Below are positions 1-8,823 of a stretch of 64,000 bases of DNA, one piece after another. The stretch spans positions 1 to 64,000 of the forward strand of contig JAFQJB010000004.1 of assembly GCA_017397305.1 (NCBI GenBank), in the 5' to 3' direction. Positions within the stretch are counted from its first letter, which is position 1; each line of letters starts with the position of its first letter. Both the position numbers and the translations under genes were made by a program. The DNA is from Clostridia bacterium. GTDB taxonomy: Bacteria; Bacillota; Clostridia; Christensenellales; Borkfalkiaceae. Below the pieces are notes generated by a model. The model ran no database searches, was not told the origin of the DNA, and saw only the letters and a program-made list of their open reading frames with translations.

Positions 1-205
1 CGTTAAGGGTTACTACGTTGTTAACATTACCGACCCGCTTGCTGAAAGAGGCGGTTCTGTAACCGTTGACTTCAACTCTTATACGTACGTTCAAGTATGG
101 TCTGGCACCACTTGTACTGCTGAAAAGCTCGGTGACAACGGCGAATTTACGTTGACTCTCGGCGCAGGACAAGGTGTCTTCATGATACCTTATAAGGCCT
201 TATAA
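1..205 (+). CDS. C-terminal fragment of a TIM-barrel glycan-hydrolase-like protein
   Basis: Frame 2 is open from the window edge to a TAA at 203-205, giving about 67 residues ending FMIPYKAL. They form a beta-rich tail (GYYVVNITDP, VQVWSGTT, GAGQGVFMIPY). It matches the C-terminus of the lipoprotein at 17453-19576 (GYFVVNGTDP, VQIWQSET, GTGRGAFIMPY), so this is the end of another member of that family. Such tails usually pack as an accessory beta-sandwich behind a catalytic barrel. The start, any signal peptide and the active site lie outside the window. A strong terminator follows at 335. Confidence 0.75.
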   Translation, partial: VKGYYVVNITDPLAERGGSVTVDFNSYTYVQVWSGTTCTAEKLGDNGEFTLTLGAGQGVFMIPYKAL

Positions 206-334
206 TTCTTGGTTTTGATTTCTCGATTAAGTTTTACTTATTCGGGCAATTCTTAATCGGGAGTTAGCCAAATTTAATTTTTTCTTGCTTTGTGACTGGC
301 TTAAAACAATTCCAAGAAAATAATTTATAAAACT

Positions 335-366
335 ATATCCACTCCTTTCGGGGTGGATATTTTTTT
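335..366 (+). terminator. Intrinsic terminator
   Basis: Perfect 8-bp stem ATATCCAC (335-342) / GTGGATAT (353-360), followed by a T run at 361-366. It closes the upstream gene and separates it from the promoter at 401. Confidence 0.85.
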
Positions 367-400
367 ATCTAAAAATATTTTAACGAAATTGCATTTTCGC

Positions 401-429
401 TTGATAATACCTATTATTTATGTTACAAT
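401..429 (+). promoter_or_regulatory. Sigma-A-type promoter for the 473 gene
   Basis: TTGATA (401-406), 17-bp spacer, TACAAT (424-429). The start codon is about 44 nt downstream of the -10 box. Confidence 0.6.
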
Positions 430-472
430 CAAAATATACGATAAATCTATTATATATCGTTTTGGAGGAATT

Positions 473-3205
473 ATGTTAAGACAGGTTCAAATTGATGAGT
501 TTTATGAAAAACAGCCCAAGCGCTTGTTTGAAAAAGAACTTAGGGAATACGAATTTCTAACCGTTAAGTTTAGAAAAAACAACTGCAAAAATTGCATCGA
601 GCCTAGAGAGATTTTGCTTGACAAAGGCGTTTTTGAAAAGGAAAAAAACCTAACTCCCGTATGGTTCGACTTTGACGAATTCTTAAAAAAGAATAACCTT
701 AAAGGCGAAAAATACGTTGTCGCTTTGAAAAAGGGCAAGGGCTTTGATTTTGAAGAATATAAAATTGACGTTCGTGAAGATGGCACAACCATAACCGCTG
801 GCGATATCGAAGGTATCCGCCGTGCAGTTTTGCGTTTTGAAGACCTTCTCGTTGCGGGCGCAGGTGCACTTAAAAAGGGTGAAATCAAAGAAAAAACCGT
901 GATTAAACGTAGAATTTCACGCGGGTTCTTTACACCTATTAACCGCCCACCCAAAGGTGCGGACGAATTTGGTGATAAAACCGATTACTATCCCGATGCA
1001 TACCTAAACAGAATGATGCACGACGGGGTTAACGCAATTTGGGCATACACCGATTTCGATGCGCTCGTTGAATCAGATTATATTCCCGAATTCGGTAAGG
1101 GCAGAGAGCCTAGACTTAAAAAACTTAACAAACTCGTTAAAAAGTGCAAAAAGTATGGTATCGAAATCTTTGTTTTCCTTATCGCACCTATTTCACTTTA
1201 CGAACCTTGCATTACGAATAAATACGGCAAGCTCGGTGAAAAATATCCTCAAGTTAACGGATATAGCGCCGCTGGTCCTACCGCTTTCTGCGTGTTTAGT
1301 GAATTCGGTGCAGGATATCTTAAAGAGGCGTCTGAACGTCTTATGCGTGCTGTACCAGGGCTTGGCGGTATCATGAGCATCACCTTTGGCGAACGCGTTA
1401 CCTCTTGCGGTAATGCTTGGTCAAACTTTAAGGGTGAATGGCACAACAACTGCCCGCACTGTCACGATAAAACCCGTTTCGATAGCGTTACGCGTACCGT
1501 TGCGCTCTTCAAAGAGGGTATGGATAAGGTTGACGAAAAACTTGATTTTATCAGCTGGACTTACGGCATGCGTGGTCAACCTGAGGACAAGATTGAAGAA
1601 TATTTCCAAAAAATCCCTTCAAACGCAATCAATATGATTAACTTTGAAGACGACGGCAGGGTATACCAACTCGGCAAAAAGCGTTTTGCTTTTGACTATT
1701 ACCTTTGCTATTCTGGTCCTTCGCAAATGTTTAAGGTTGCATCTAAGTTTGCTAAGAAGTATGCTAAAGAATTGTATGCGAAAATGCAAATTTGTTGCTC
1801 TCACGAACTTGCTTCCGTTCCTTATATCCCCGTTCCCGGTCTTATTTACGACAAGATGGTCGGTGCAAAAGATTTGGGCGTTACCGGTGTTATGGAATGC
1901 TGGTTCTTCGGTAACTACCCCTGTATGATGAGCAAGGCTGTTGGTATGCTTTCGGGTGAATATGCATACGATAGCAAACAATCTTTCTTATTTGACCTTG
2001 CAAAAATCTACTGGGCTAAGGAAGACGTTCCACACGCTGTTTCCGCTTGGGAATATTTTGAAAAGGCATACGTTTCTTATCCTGTAAACGTTATGTTTAA
2101 CTATTACGGACCTATGCACGATGGTATCGTTTGGGATATGCAACTTAAACCAAAGAACTTCGCGCTTCCAAGAACTTGGCAATTGATTGACAAAACAGAT
2201 GGTGACAGAATTGGCGAATGCTTGTTCTATGGCCACACTATTGATGAAGCGATTACGCTCTGTGAGGAAATTTGCTTTAACTGGCAAAAAGGTCTTGACC
2301 AACTCGCTCAAACAACAGAGTGGAACAACGATAAAAACGAACAAATCAACGTTGCTAAAGCGCTCAACCTACTCTTTAACAGCGGTCTAAACATCTTGAA
2401 GTTCTACCGCTTACGTCAAGAACTCGGTTATCAAAGATGTGCTGATAAAATGGCAAATCTTCTCGCGATGAAAAATATTATCAAAGCGGAAATTGCAAAC
2501 AGCACCGCAATGATACCCCTTTGTCTTGCTGACAACAGACTTGGCTGGCACTCCGAAGCCGAGGGTTATAAATTCCACCCCGCAAAACTCCGCGCTAGAA
2601 TTAAGCAACTTAAAACCCTTCTTAAAACCGAATTCGTTGAGGTTGAAGAAAGGATTAAAAATGGTCTTTCTCCGCTCGAATTCTACGACGGCGTAGAAGA
2701 GGATATAAAACGTGCAAAAGCAGGAAGAAACGGTATTGAAAGTGCCGAATGGCAGTCTTTCGGGCAAGCAGGAAAGGGCGATTGTCAGTTTAGAATTGCC
2801 GAAGATGGCGACAATATCGTGCTTGAACTTAAAGCCGATAAAAAGGATAACTTCTTCGTTACTTTTGAAACCGAATTGTTCTTCCCACAAAATACTTACG
2901 TGTTTGAAAAGGACGGCACTATCTCGCTTTGGAGAGAGGGTAAATCTCACCAATCTGTAAACGATGAAAGGGCTGAAGAATTCGCTAAATATTGGAAGGG
3001 TGAAGACCTTTCTACCGATGAAAACACCACTTATCTTAGGGGTACAATCTCTAAGGCGGACCTCAAATTTGTTCGCTTCCCGTTTAGATTGTATTTAAGA
3101 TTCTTCTGGGGTAGCGAGTGGCAACAAGAACTTCCCGGTATCGGCAGTGGTTCGCTCGGTAAAAACCACGTATCTCCCGGTCGTTTCGGCTGGATTGACG
3201 GCTAA
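473..3205 (+). CDS. Glycoside-hydrolase-like protein (GH20/GH67-superfamily layout), copy 1
   Basis: A 910-aa protein with no signal peptide, so probably cytoplasmic. ATG 473 follows GGAGG at 464-468; an upstream in-frame extension runs back into the terminator and is rejected. Residues 1-165 look like the alpha/beta domain that precedes the barrel in hexosaminidases and alpha-glucuronidases (TAGDIEGIRRAVLRFEDLL). Residues from about 170 (RRISRGFFTP) to 520 look like a TIM barrel. They contain ITFGERVTSCG, whose Glu307 is a possible catalytic acid, and a cysteine-rich stretch (CPHC). A helical region follows, and residues ~750-910 resemble a CBM9-type beta-sandwich. Substrate and exact GH family are not recognised. 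It is a tandem duplicate of 3450-6179, and shared identical DNA blocks point to gene conversion. Likely role: intracellular cleavage of imported oligosaccharides. Confidence 0.7.
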   Translation: MLRQVQIDEFYEKQPKRLFEKELREYEFLTVKFRKNNCKNCIEPREILLDKGVFEKEKNLTPVWFDFDEFLKKNNLKGEKYVVALKKGKGFDFEEYKIDVREDGTTITAGDIEGIRRAVLRFEDLLVAGAGALKKGEIKEKTVIKRRISRGFFTPINRPPKGADEFGDKTDYYPDAYLNRMMHDGVNAIWAYTDFDALVESDYIPEFGKGREPRLKKLNKLVKKCKKYGIEIFVFLIAPISLYEPCITNKYGKLGEKYPQVNGYSAAGPTAFCVFSEFGAGYLKEASERLMRAVPGLGGIMSITFGERVTSCGNAWSNFKGEWHNNCPHCHDKTRFDSVTRTVALFKEGMDKVDEKLDFISWTYGMRGQPEDKIEEYFQKIPSNAINMINFEDDGRVYQLGKKRFAFDYYLCYSGPSQMFKVASKFAKKYAKELYAKMQICCSHELASVPYIPVPGLIYDKMVGAKDLGVTGVMECWFFGNYPCMMSKAVGMLSGEYAYDSKQSFLFDLAKIYWAKEDVPHAVSAWEYFEKAYVSYPVNVMFNYYGPMHDGIVWDMQLKPKNFALPRTWQLIDKTDGDRIGECLFYGHTIDEAITLCEEICFNWQKGLDQLAQTTEWNNDKNEQINVAKALNLLFNSGLNILKFYRLRQELGYQRCADKMANLLAMKNIIKAEIANSTAMIPLCLADNRLGWHSEAEGYKFHPAKLRARIKQLKTLLKTEFVEVEERIKNGLSPLEFYDGVEEDIKRAKAGRNGIESAEWQSFGQAGKGDCQFRIAEDGDNIVLELKADKKDNFFVTFETELFFPQNTYVFEKDGTISLWREGKSHQSVNDERAEEFAKYWKGEDLSTDENTTYLRGTISKADLKFVRFPFRLYLRFFWGSEWQQELPGIGSGSLGKNHVSPGRFGWIDG

Positions 3206-3222
3206 AAACTGAATAGAGTATT

Positions 3223-3263
3223 AAGTCCGCAATGGAGAGAATTTCCTTTGCGGACTTTTTTTT
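3223..3263 (+). terminator. Intrinsic terminator
   Basis: A 10-bp stem AAGTCCGCAA (3223-3232) / TTGCGGACTT (3248-3257) followed by T residues to 3263. The two tandem paralogues are therefore probably separate transcripts. Confidence 0.88.
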
Positions 3264-3345
3264 ACATAATTAAGTCAACGCATTGTTTCAAAATAAATTT
3301 TTAGTGAATGTATACAATAATGCAAATTAATTATAGTATTTTCTA

Positions 3346-3374
3346 TTGCATTTTTTTATTTATGATGTTAAACT
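3346..3374 (+). promoter_or_regulatory. Promoter for the 3450 gene
   Basis: TTGCAT (3346-3351), 17-bp spacer, TAAACT (3369-3374). Its presence after a terminator supports independent expression of the second paralogue. Confidence 0.5.
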
Positions 3375-3449
3375 ATATAGTAATGCGGATAAGATTTTAC
3401 GCGTTCAAATTTAAAATATTTCGGCAATGCCGACGTATCGGAGGGTACT

Positions 3450-6179
3450 ATGATAAGACAAGTTGTGATTGATGAGTTTTATGAAAAACAGCCCAAGCGC
3501 TTGTTTGAAAAAGAACTTAGAAAATATGAATTCCTAACCGTAAAGTTTAGAAAAAACACTTGCAAAAATCGTGTTGAGCCTAGAGAAATTTTGCTCGACA
3601 AAGGCGTTTTTGAAAAGGAAAGAAATCTCGGTCCCGTATGGTTCGATTTTGACGAGTTCTTAAAAAAGAACGAACTTAAAGGCGAAAAATACGTTGTTGC
3701 ACTTAAAAAGGGCACGGGCTTTGATTTTGAAGAATATAAAATCGACGTTCGTGAGGACGGCGCGACCATAACCGCTGGCGACATCGAAGGTATCCGCCGT
3801 GCAGTTTTGCGTTTTGAAGACCTTCTCGTTGCGGGTGCAGGCTCGCTTAAAAAGGGCGAAACCAAAGAAAAAACCGTGATTAAACGTAGAATCTCGCGTG
3901 GGTTCTTTACACCTATTAACCGCCCACCAAAAGGTGCTGACGAGTTTGGGGACAATACCGATTACTATCCCGATGCATACCTAAATCGCATGATGCACCA
4001 CGGCGTTAACGCCATTTGGGCATATGCCGATTTTGATAATCTTGTCGAATCAAGTTATATCAAAGAATACGGGAAGGGTAGAGAGTTTAGAATTAAAAAG
4101 CTTAACAAACTTATTGCAAGGTGCAAAAAATACGGCATAGAAGTTTTCGTATTTATGATTGCGCCTATATCTCTTAACGAAGCGTATACCATTAGGAAAT
4201 ATGGCGACCTTAGAAGCAAATACCCCGAAGTATTGGGAAACAGCACGGTTGGTCCTACCGCTTTTTGCGTTTATACCGAGTTTGGTGCTAACTACGTTAA
4301 AGAGGCGTCTGAAAGCCTTATGAGAGCGGCACCAGGTCTTGGCGGTATTATGAGTATTACCTTTGGTGAGCGCGTTACCTCTTGCGGTAACTCTTGGCCG
4401 ACCTATAAGGGCGAATGGCACAATAACTGCCCGCACTGTCACGATAAAACCCGTTTTGATAGCGTTACAAGAACGGTTGCGCTTATGAAAGAGGGTATGG
4501 ATAAGGTCGATACCAAATTCAACTTTATCAGCTGGACTTACGGCATGAGAGACGCTACTGACGAGATGCGTGACGAATACTTCCAAAAAATTTCTCCAAA
4601 CGCAATCTCTATGGTTAACTTTGAGGACGACGCAAGGGTATACCAACTCGGCAAAAAACGTTTTGCATTCGACTATTACCTTTGCTACGCAGGTCCTTCA
4701 CGTATGTATAAATATTGTGCGGCTGCAGCTAAAAAATACGGCAAAGAACTCTATGCTAAAATGCAAATTTGCAACTCGCACGAACTAGCCTCCGTTCCGT
4801 ATATCCCCGTACCCGGACTTGTGTACGATAAGATGACGGGCGCAAAGGATATCGGCGTAACGGGCGTTATGGAATGCTGGTTCTTCGGCAGTTACCCCTG
4901 CATGATGAGTAAGGCTGTTGGCATGCTCTCAGGCGAATACGCATATGATAGCAAACAAGCCTTCCTATTCGACCTTGCAAAAATCTACTGGGCGAAAGAA
5001 GACGTTCCGCACGCAGTTTCCGCTTGGGAATACTTTGAAAAGGCATACCTTGCATACCCCGTAAACGTAATGTTTAACTACTACGGACCTATGCATGACG
5101 GCATCGTTTGGGATTTGCAACTTAAACCCAAAAACTTCGGTCTTCCTAGAACGTGGCAGTTGATAGATAAAACCGACGGCGACAGAATCGGTGAATGTTT
5201 GTTCTACGGTCACACCATTGACGAGGCGATTAGCCTTGCGGAAGAAATTTGCTTTAACTGGCAAAAAGGTCTTAACCAACTTGCCCAAACAACAGAGTGG
5301 AATAACGACAAAAACGAACAAGTTACCGTTGCAAAAGCGCTCAACCTACTCTTTAACAGCGGTCTAAACATCTTGAAGTTCTATCGTCATCGTCAAAACC
5401 TAGGCTATGGTAGAGCGGACGCAAAATATACCTTTAACGAAATGAAGAAAATCGTTAAACAAGAAATTACAAACAGCACCGCAATGATACCGCTTTGTCT
5501 TGCAGATAATAGACTGGGCTGGCACTCCGAAGCCGAGGGTTATAAATTCCACCCCGCAAAACTCCGCGCTAGAATTAAGCAACTTAAAACCCTTCTTAAA
5601 ACCGAATTCGTTGAAGTTGAACAAAGAATAAAAGACGGACTTTGCCCGCTCGAATATTACCAAGGCGTTGACCAAGGTGTAGTGCGCGCAAAGGCGGGTA
5701 GAAGCGGTATAGATAGTGCTGAGTGGGTGGATTTCACTAAACCCGACGAGCACTCTAAATGTCAGTTTAGAATTGCCGAAGACGGCGACGACATCGTGGT
5801 GGAAGTTAGGGCGGATAAAAAAGATAACTTCTTCGTTACCTTTGAAACCGAATTAATGTTCCCGCAAAACACCTACGTGTTTGAAAAGGACGGCAATATT
5901 TGTTTGTGGCGCGACGGCGCGTCTCACCAATCGATTAACGACGAAAAGCACGAGCAGTTCTCTAAATACTGGAAGGGAGAAGACCTCTCCACCGACCCGA
6001 ATACTACTTACGTTAGGGGTAGGGTGTCTAAAAAAGACATCGACTTCAAAGGTTTCCCCTTTAGGCTCTCAGTTAAATTCTTCACCGGTGCAAAGTGGAC
6101 GGCTGACCTAAAAGGTTGTGGTACAGGTACTTTGGGTAGGAATCACACCTCTCCCGGTGAGTTCGGCTGGATTGATTAG
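3450..6179 (+). CDS. Glycoside-hydrolase-like protein (GH20/GH67-superfamily layout), copy 2
   Basis: A 909-aa paralogue of the 473-3205 product with the same layout: alpha/beta N-domain, putative barrel from RRISRGFFTP, Glu307 in ITFGERVTSCG, helical region and C-terminal CBM9-like sandwich. ATG 3450 is preceded by GGAGGG at 3440-3445. The two proteins are collinear, with only scattered substitutions and a one-residue length difference. They differ most in residues ~205-255 (barrel loops) and in the C-terminal sandwich, so they may prefer different glycan decorations. No signal peptide is seen, so action on imported material is inferred. The family is not identified with certainty. Confidence 0.7.
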   Translation: MIRQVVIDEFYEKQPKRLFEKELRKYEFLTVKFRKNTCKNRVEPREILLDKGVFEKERNLGPVWFDFDEFLKKNELKGEKYVVALKKGTGFDFEEYKIDVREDGATITAGDIEGIRRAVLRFEDLLVAGAGSLKKGETKEKTVIKRRISRGFFTPINRPPKGADEFGDNTDYYPDAYLNRMMHHGVNAIWAYADFDNLVESSYIKEYGKGREFRIKKLNKLIARCKKYGIEVFVFMIAPISLNEAYTIRKYGDLRSKYPEVLGNSTVGPTAFCVYTEFGANYVKEASESLMRAAPGLGGIMSITFGERVTSCGNSWPTYKGEWHNNCPHCHDKTRFDSVTRTVALMKEGMDKVDTKFNFISWTYGMRDATDEMRDEYFQKISPNAISMVNFEDDARVYQLGKKRFAFDYYLCYAGPSRMYKYCAAAAKKYGKELYAKMQICNSHELASVPYIPVPGLVYDKMTGAKDIGVTGVMECWFFGSYPCMMSKAVGMLSGEYAYDSKQAFLFDLAKIYWAKEDVPHAVSAWEYFEKAYLAYPVNVMFNYYGPMHDGIVWDLQLKPKNFGLPRTWQLIDKTDGDRIGECLFYGHTIDEAISLAEEICFNWQKGLNQLAQTTEWNNDKNEQVTVAKALNLLFNSGLNILKFYRHRQNLGYGRADAKYTFNEMKKIVKQEITNSTAMIPLCLADNRLGWHSEAEGYKFHPAKLRARIKQLKTLLKTEFVEVEQRIKDGLCPLEYYQGVDQGVVRAKAGRSGIDSAEWVDFTKPDEHSKCQFRIAEDGDDIVVEVRADKKDNFFVTFETELMFPQNTYVFEKDGNICLWRDGASHQSINDEKHEQFSKYWKGEDLSTDPNTTYVRGRVSKKDIDFKGFPFRLSVKFFTGAKWTADLKGCGTGTLGRNHTSPGEFGWID

Positions 6180-6288
6180 TCGGCTTTTCCGCAAAAAAGG
6201 TCGATGCGCAAAGCGTGAAACACTGCACAATACTCTCGTTACCCCCCTTGACAAGATGTATACTCTTGCCTTCGGGGATAACAAAAGT

Positions 6289-6340
6289 CTTGTTTGCGTT
6301 TGCCACCTTGCGCTCCAACCTTTTTTGCTCCAAAGCCTCT
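6289..6340 (+). repeat. Degenerate direct repeat, copy A
   Basis: About 50 bp, largely repeated at 6421-6470. Shared words are CTTGTTTG, GTTTGCCAC, TCCAAC, TTTTTGCTC and AAAGC. A third partial copy (GCTCCAAAGCCTCT) lies at 6391-6404. Origin unknown. Confidence 0.6.
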
Positions 6341-6420
6341 CGGTAAAGTATTTTCCTCGTCAAACCGCTTGTCGCTAATCAACACGCATTGCTCCAAAGC
6401 CTCTAGGGAATAGAGAGTGG

Positions 6421-6470
6421 CTTGTTTGTGTTTGCCACTTTGCATTCCAACATTTTTGCTCTAAAGCATT
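6421..6470 (+). repeat. Degenerate direct repeat, copy B
   Basis: Second copy of the 6289-6340 unit with several substitutions. It sits directly before the AT-rich upstream region of the ABC transporter operon. Confidence 0.6.
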
Positions 6471-6831
6471 GGTTTCGGCTGATTTATAAAAATAATTTAA
6501 GATTACAAAATTAAATATTTAGCAAAATATCCCTCATTACCATAAAGGCGGTGGGGGATTTTTGTTTTGAAAAGAATAGACAAAATACCGCAAAAACCAC
6601 GAAATATTACCATTAGCAAAAGGAATTTTGAAAATCGTTATATAATATGTATATTTAAATTGAAAAAATGCGAATTATCGCTTGACAACGACGGCGATAA
6701 AATGATAAGATATGTGTGATAAATTTTATCGTAAAATGCTATAATTTTGCAAAACCTTCAAAAAGGTTGTCAAAAGGGGCGAAAAAGCGATAAAACTTGT
6801 CAAAAATCGCACAACTGGATAAAATTCCCTA

Positions 6832-6861
6832 TTGAAATGTGTTCGGTTGTCGGTATATAAT
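6832..6861 (+). promoter_or_regulatory. Sigma-A-type promoter of the ABC importer operon
   Basis: TTGAAA (6832-6837), 18-bp spacer, perfect TATAAT (6856-6861). The ribosome site AAGGAG and ATG 6901 follow about 30 nt downstream. Confidence 0.7.
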
Positions 6862-6900
6862 AAATCTGGTAAAAAATTTTTTTGCATAAGGAGAAAAATT

Positions 6901-8709
6901 ATGAAAATCAAGAAACTCTTGGCAATGTTGCTCTCCGTTGCAACTGCATTTACCTGCTTTGCAGCTTTTGGCTGTGGCGGTAATGACGGTGGCAAAGGCA
7001 ACAAGGGCGGTAACGACCCTTCAAAGACCGTTAACGTACAAATGAGTACTGGCGGTTACGGTGATGCTTACATGAAAGAACTTATCGCTAAGTTCGAAAC
7101 ACTTCACGCTGATAAAGGTTGGAAGATTAATCTTCTTGAACCGATGTCAGACTTCGGTACAAAGAATGCTGCAGACCAAATGTATCAAGGTGCAGAAGAT
7201 ACTGGTTGGGACCTTGTATTCCCCGGTTCTGTATTCGTTTGGGACGTTGTAAACGACACTATGGGTGTTGCAGTTGAAGATATGAACGACCTTTATAATA
7301 ACGTTCCTATTGGCTTTGACGGTAAGGAAGAAAACATTAAGTTGAAAGACAAAGTTGACCTTCCCGAACACTTCCGTTGGGCAATTGCAAATGGTACCAA
7401 CTATGACAATTACTATGGTTTTTCGCTTACTGGTTCTGTGCGTGGTGTTGGTGTTAACACTGCAGTTTTGGCTAGATACGGCTACGAATACGGCAATGAC
7501 GAAACTACGCCTATGTACACCTCTGCTCAATTCATCGACGTAATTCACGGAATTTATGAAGCAAGTGAAGGTGAAATGGCTCCGATGATTTTCGGTGGTG
7601 AAAACGCTTCTACCTATTCTGTATCAGGGTACACCGTTCAATATGCGCAAAACGTAGGTAAAGAAGAATACTTGAGAAGAAACCTTAACTGGATGCTTGA
7701 AGAATACGGTGGTATTCCTGCTGATGGCTATAGATATTTCACTGAAGACCCCTCTCGTCAAGTTACCATGGAATACATGGCAGCTACTTGGGACTTCTTG
7801 GCAGCATACACTGGTTCTGGTGCACTCCAACATACCGACGCGCACTACAAACTCGCTAAAGGCGACGCTGCGTTCATGTTCGATGGTAACTATCTCTATA
7901 ACGAAATCACTACCGTTGGTGCAACCACTACCGATATGAGATTTATGCACACTCCTACCTCTTCTTACGTTGGTATTAGACTTGACCTCTGTGGTGCTGG
8001 CCACGACAAGTATAACAACAAGGGTACCCACTTCTCTGGTAGAGTAGAAGGGTTTGACGCTGGTCAAGATTTCTGTGCAGATTGTGATAGCATTCTTGCT
8101 CAAATCTGTAAACTTGTTGACGAAGGCAAGTCTGTTCAACAAATCGTTGACATCGTAAATGAAGGTGACTTCCCCGTAAGTGAAGAACAAGTTGAAGAAG
8201 TTATGTTTGCAAGAACCGTTTACTATGGTGGCTTCACCTCTGGTGGATACATTATGAAAGACTGTGGTGTTGAACACATTGCAAAAGAATTCTTGAGAAT
8301 GATTGCAAGTGACGACGCTGCTCAATTGATGGCAAAATACGGTATGATTTCTGCATTTAGAGGCGATACCGAAGTTTCTATCTCTGATAGTGCTGACCCC
8401 ATGCTTAAAGACGTGTTTGAGCTTATGAAGAACGCAGGCTTCATGGTTTACTGCCATAGTGAACCTGGTACCGTTGCTGGTAACATGAACGTAACCGAAT
8501 GGGGTAAGACCTACAGCGCAACTTTGGGTGCTCAAATCAACGCAGACCCCATCATGACCATTACCGATGGTTTAACACTTCAACAAAGAGCTTATACTGC
8601 AATCGCAACTGAACTTATTAGAAAAGCAGATAAAGACCTCCAAAACAACTGGAACAACAACGTTCTTGCTGCTGGTTACAAAATTGCTGAATCTGGTTAT
8701 ATCGGTTAA
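6901..8709 (+). CDS. ABC transporter sugar-binding lipoprotein (family 1 solute-binding protein)
   Basis: A 602-aa lipoprotein. ATG 6901 follows AAGGAG; a longer in-frame start at 6832 lies in the promoter and is rejected. Residues 1-24 are a lipoprotein signal ending AFG-C25, followed by a Gly/Asn/Lys-rich linker. The mature part has the layout of extracellular sugar-binding proteins: an early beta strand (VNVQMSTGGYGDAYMKELIAKFE), many aromatic residues, and a helical C-lobe (VEHIAKEFLRMIASDDAAQLM). It is followed by two MalF/MalG-like permeases, so it should deliver an oligosaccharide to that importer. It is longer than the usual 400-450 aa, suggesting a large ligand. Ligand identity cannot be read from sequence. 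Confidence 0.85.
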   Translation: MKIKKLLAMLLSVATAFTCFAAFGCGGNDGGKGNKGGNDPSKTVNVQMSTGGYGDAYMKELIAKFETLHADKGWKINLLEPMSDFGTKNAADQMYQGAEDTGWDLVFPGSVFVWDVVNDTMGVAVEDMNDLYNNVPIGFDGKEENIKLKDKVDLPEHFRWAIANGTNYDNYYGFSLTGSVRGVGVNTAVLARYGYEYGNDETTPMYTSAQFIDVIHGIYEASEGEMAPMIFGGENASTYSVSGYTVQYAQNVGKEEYLRRNLNWMLEEYGGIPADGYRYFTEDPSRQVTMEYMAATWDFLAAYTGSGALQHTDAHYKLAKGDAAFMFDGNYLYNEITTVGATTTDMRFMHTPTSSYVGIRLDLCGAGHDKYNNKGTHFSGRVEGFDAGQDFCADCDSILAQICKLVDEGKSVQQIVDIVNEGDFPVSEEQVEEVMFARTVYYGGFTSGGYIMKDCGVEHIAKEFLRMIASDDAAQLMAKYGMISAFRGDTEVSISDSADPMLKDVFELMKNAGFMVYCHSEPGTVAGNMNVTEWGKTYSATLGAQINADPIMTITDGLTLQQRAYTAIATELIRKADKDLQNNWNNNVLAAGYKIAESGYIG

Positions 8710-8736
8710 TAATTAAAATTAGCTATTTACCTACCG

Positions 8737-8765
8737 CCGTTCCCTCTAAATTTTAGGGGGGACGG
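8737..8765 (+). other. Intercistronic hairpin after the binding-protein gene
   Basis: Imperfect stem CCGTTCCCTCTAAA (8737-8750) / TTTTAGGGGGGACGG (8751-8765) with no T tract. Such hairpins often protect the binding-protein mRNA or attenuate read-through, so that binding protein exceeds permease. That role is inferred here. Confidence 0.5.
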
Positions 8766-8823
8766 TTTGGTGGGTGAAAGGGCAGTTTAATAAAACTATT
8801 AAAGTGATAAGGACAAAATTAAA

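Larger units (their letters stand above)
6180..6900. other. 721-bp non-coding gap with decayed direct repeats and a promoter
   Basis: No convincing gene. The first 300 bp hold degenerate repeats (6289-6340 and 6421-6470, with a shorter third piece at 6391-6404). The repeated words are CTTGTTTG, GTTTGCCAC and GCTC(C/T)AAAGC. The minus strand has overlapping open frames with repeated EALEQ-type words, which may be remnants of a small repeated reading frame. The rest is AT-rich upstream sequence. It includes a TTGACA at 6682-6687 with a weak -10 (TAAGAT, 6706-6711) and the stronger promoter at 6832. Confidence 0.5.

Noticed and set aside
353-472. N-terminal extension of the 473 gene
   Set aside because: It begins inside the terminator and crosses the promoter; the paralogue starts at the equivalent of 473, and GGAGG precedes 473.
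7624-8535. Long open frame on the minus strand inside the binding-protein gene
   Set aside because: It is a shadow of a strongly supported lipoprotein gene, lacks a ribosome site and has Cys/His/Asn composition typical of antisense frames.
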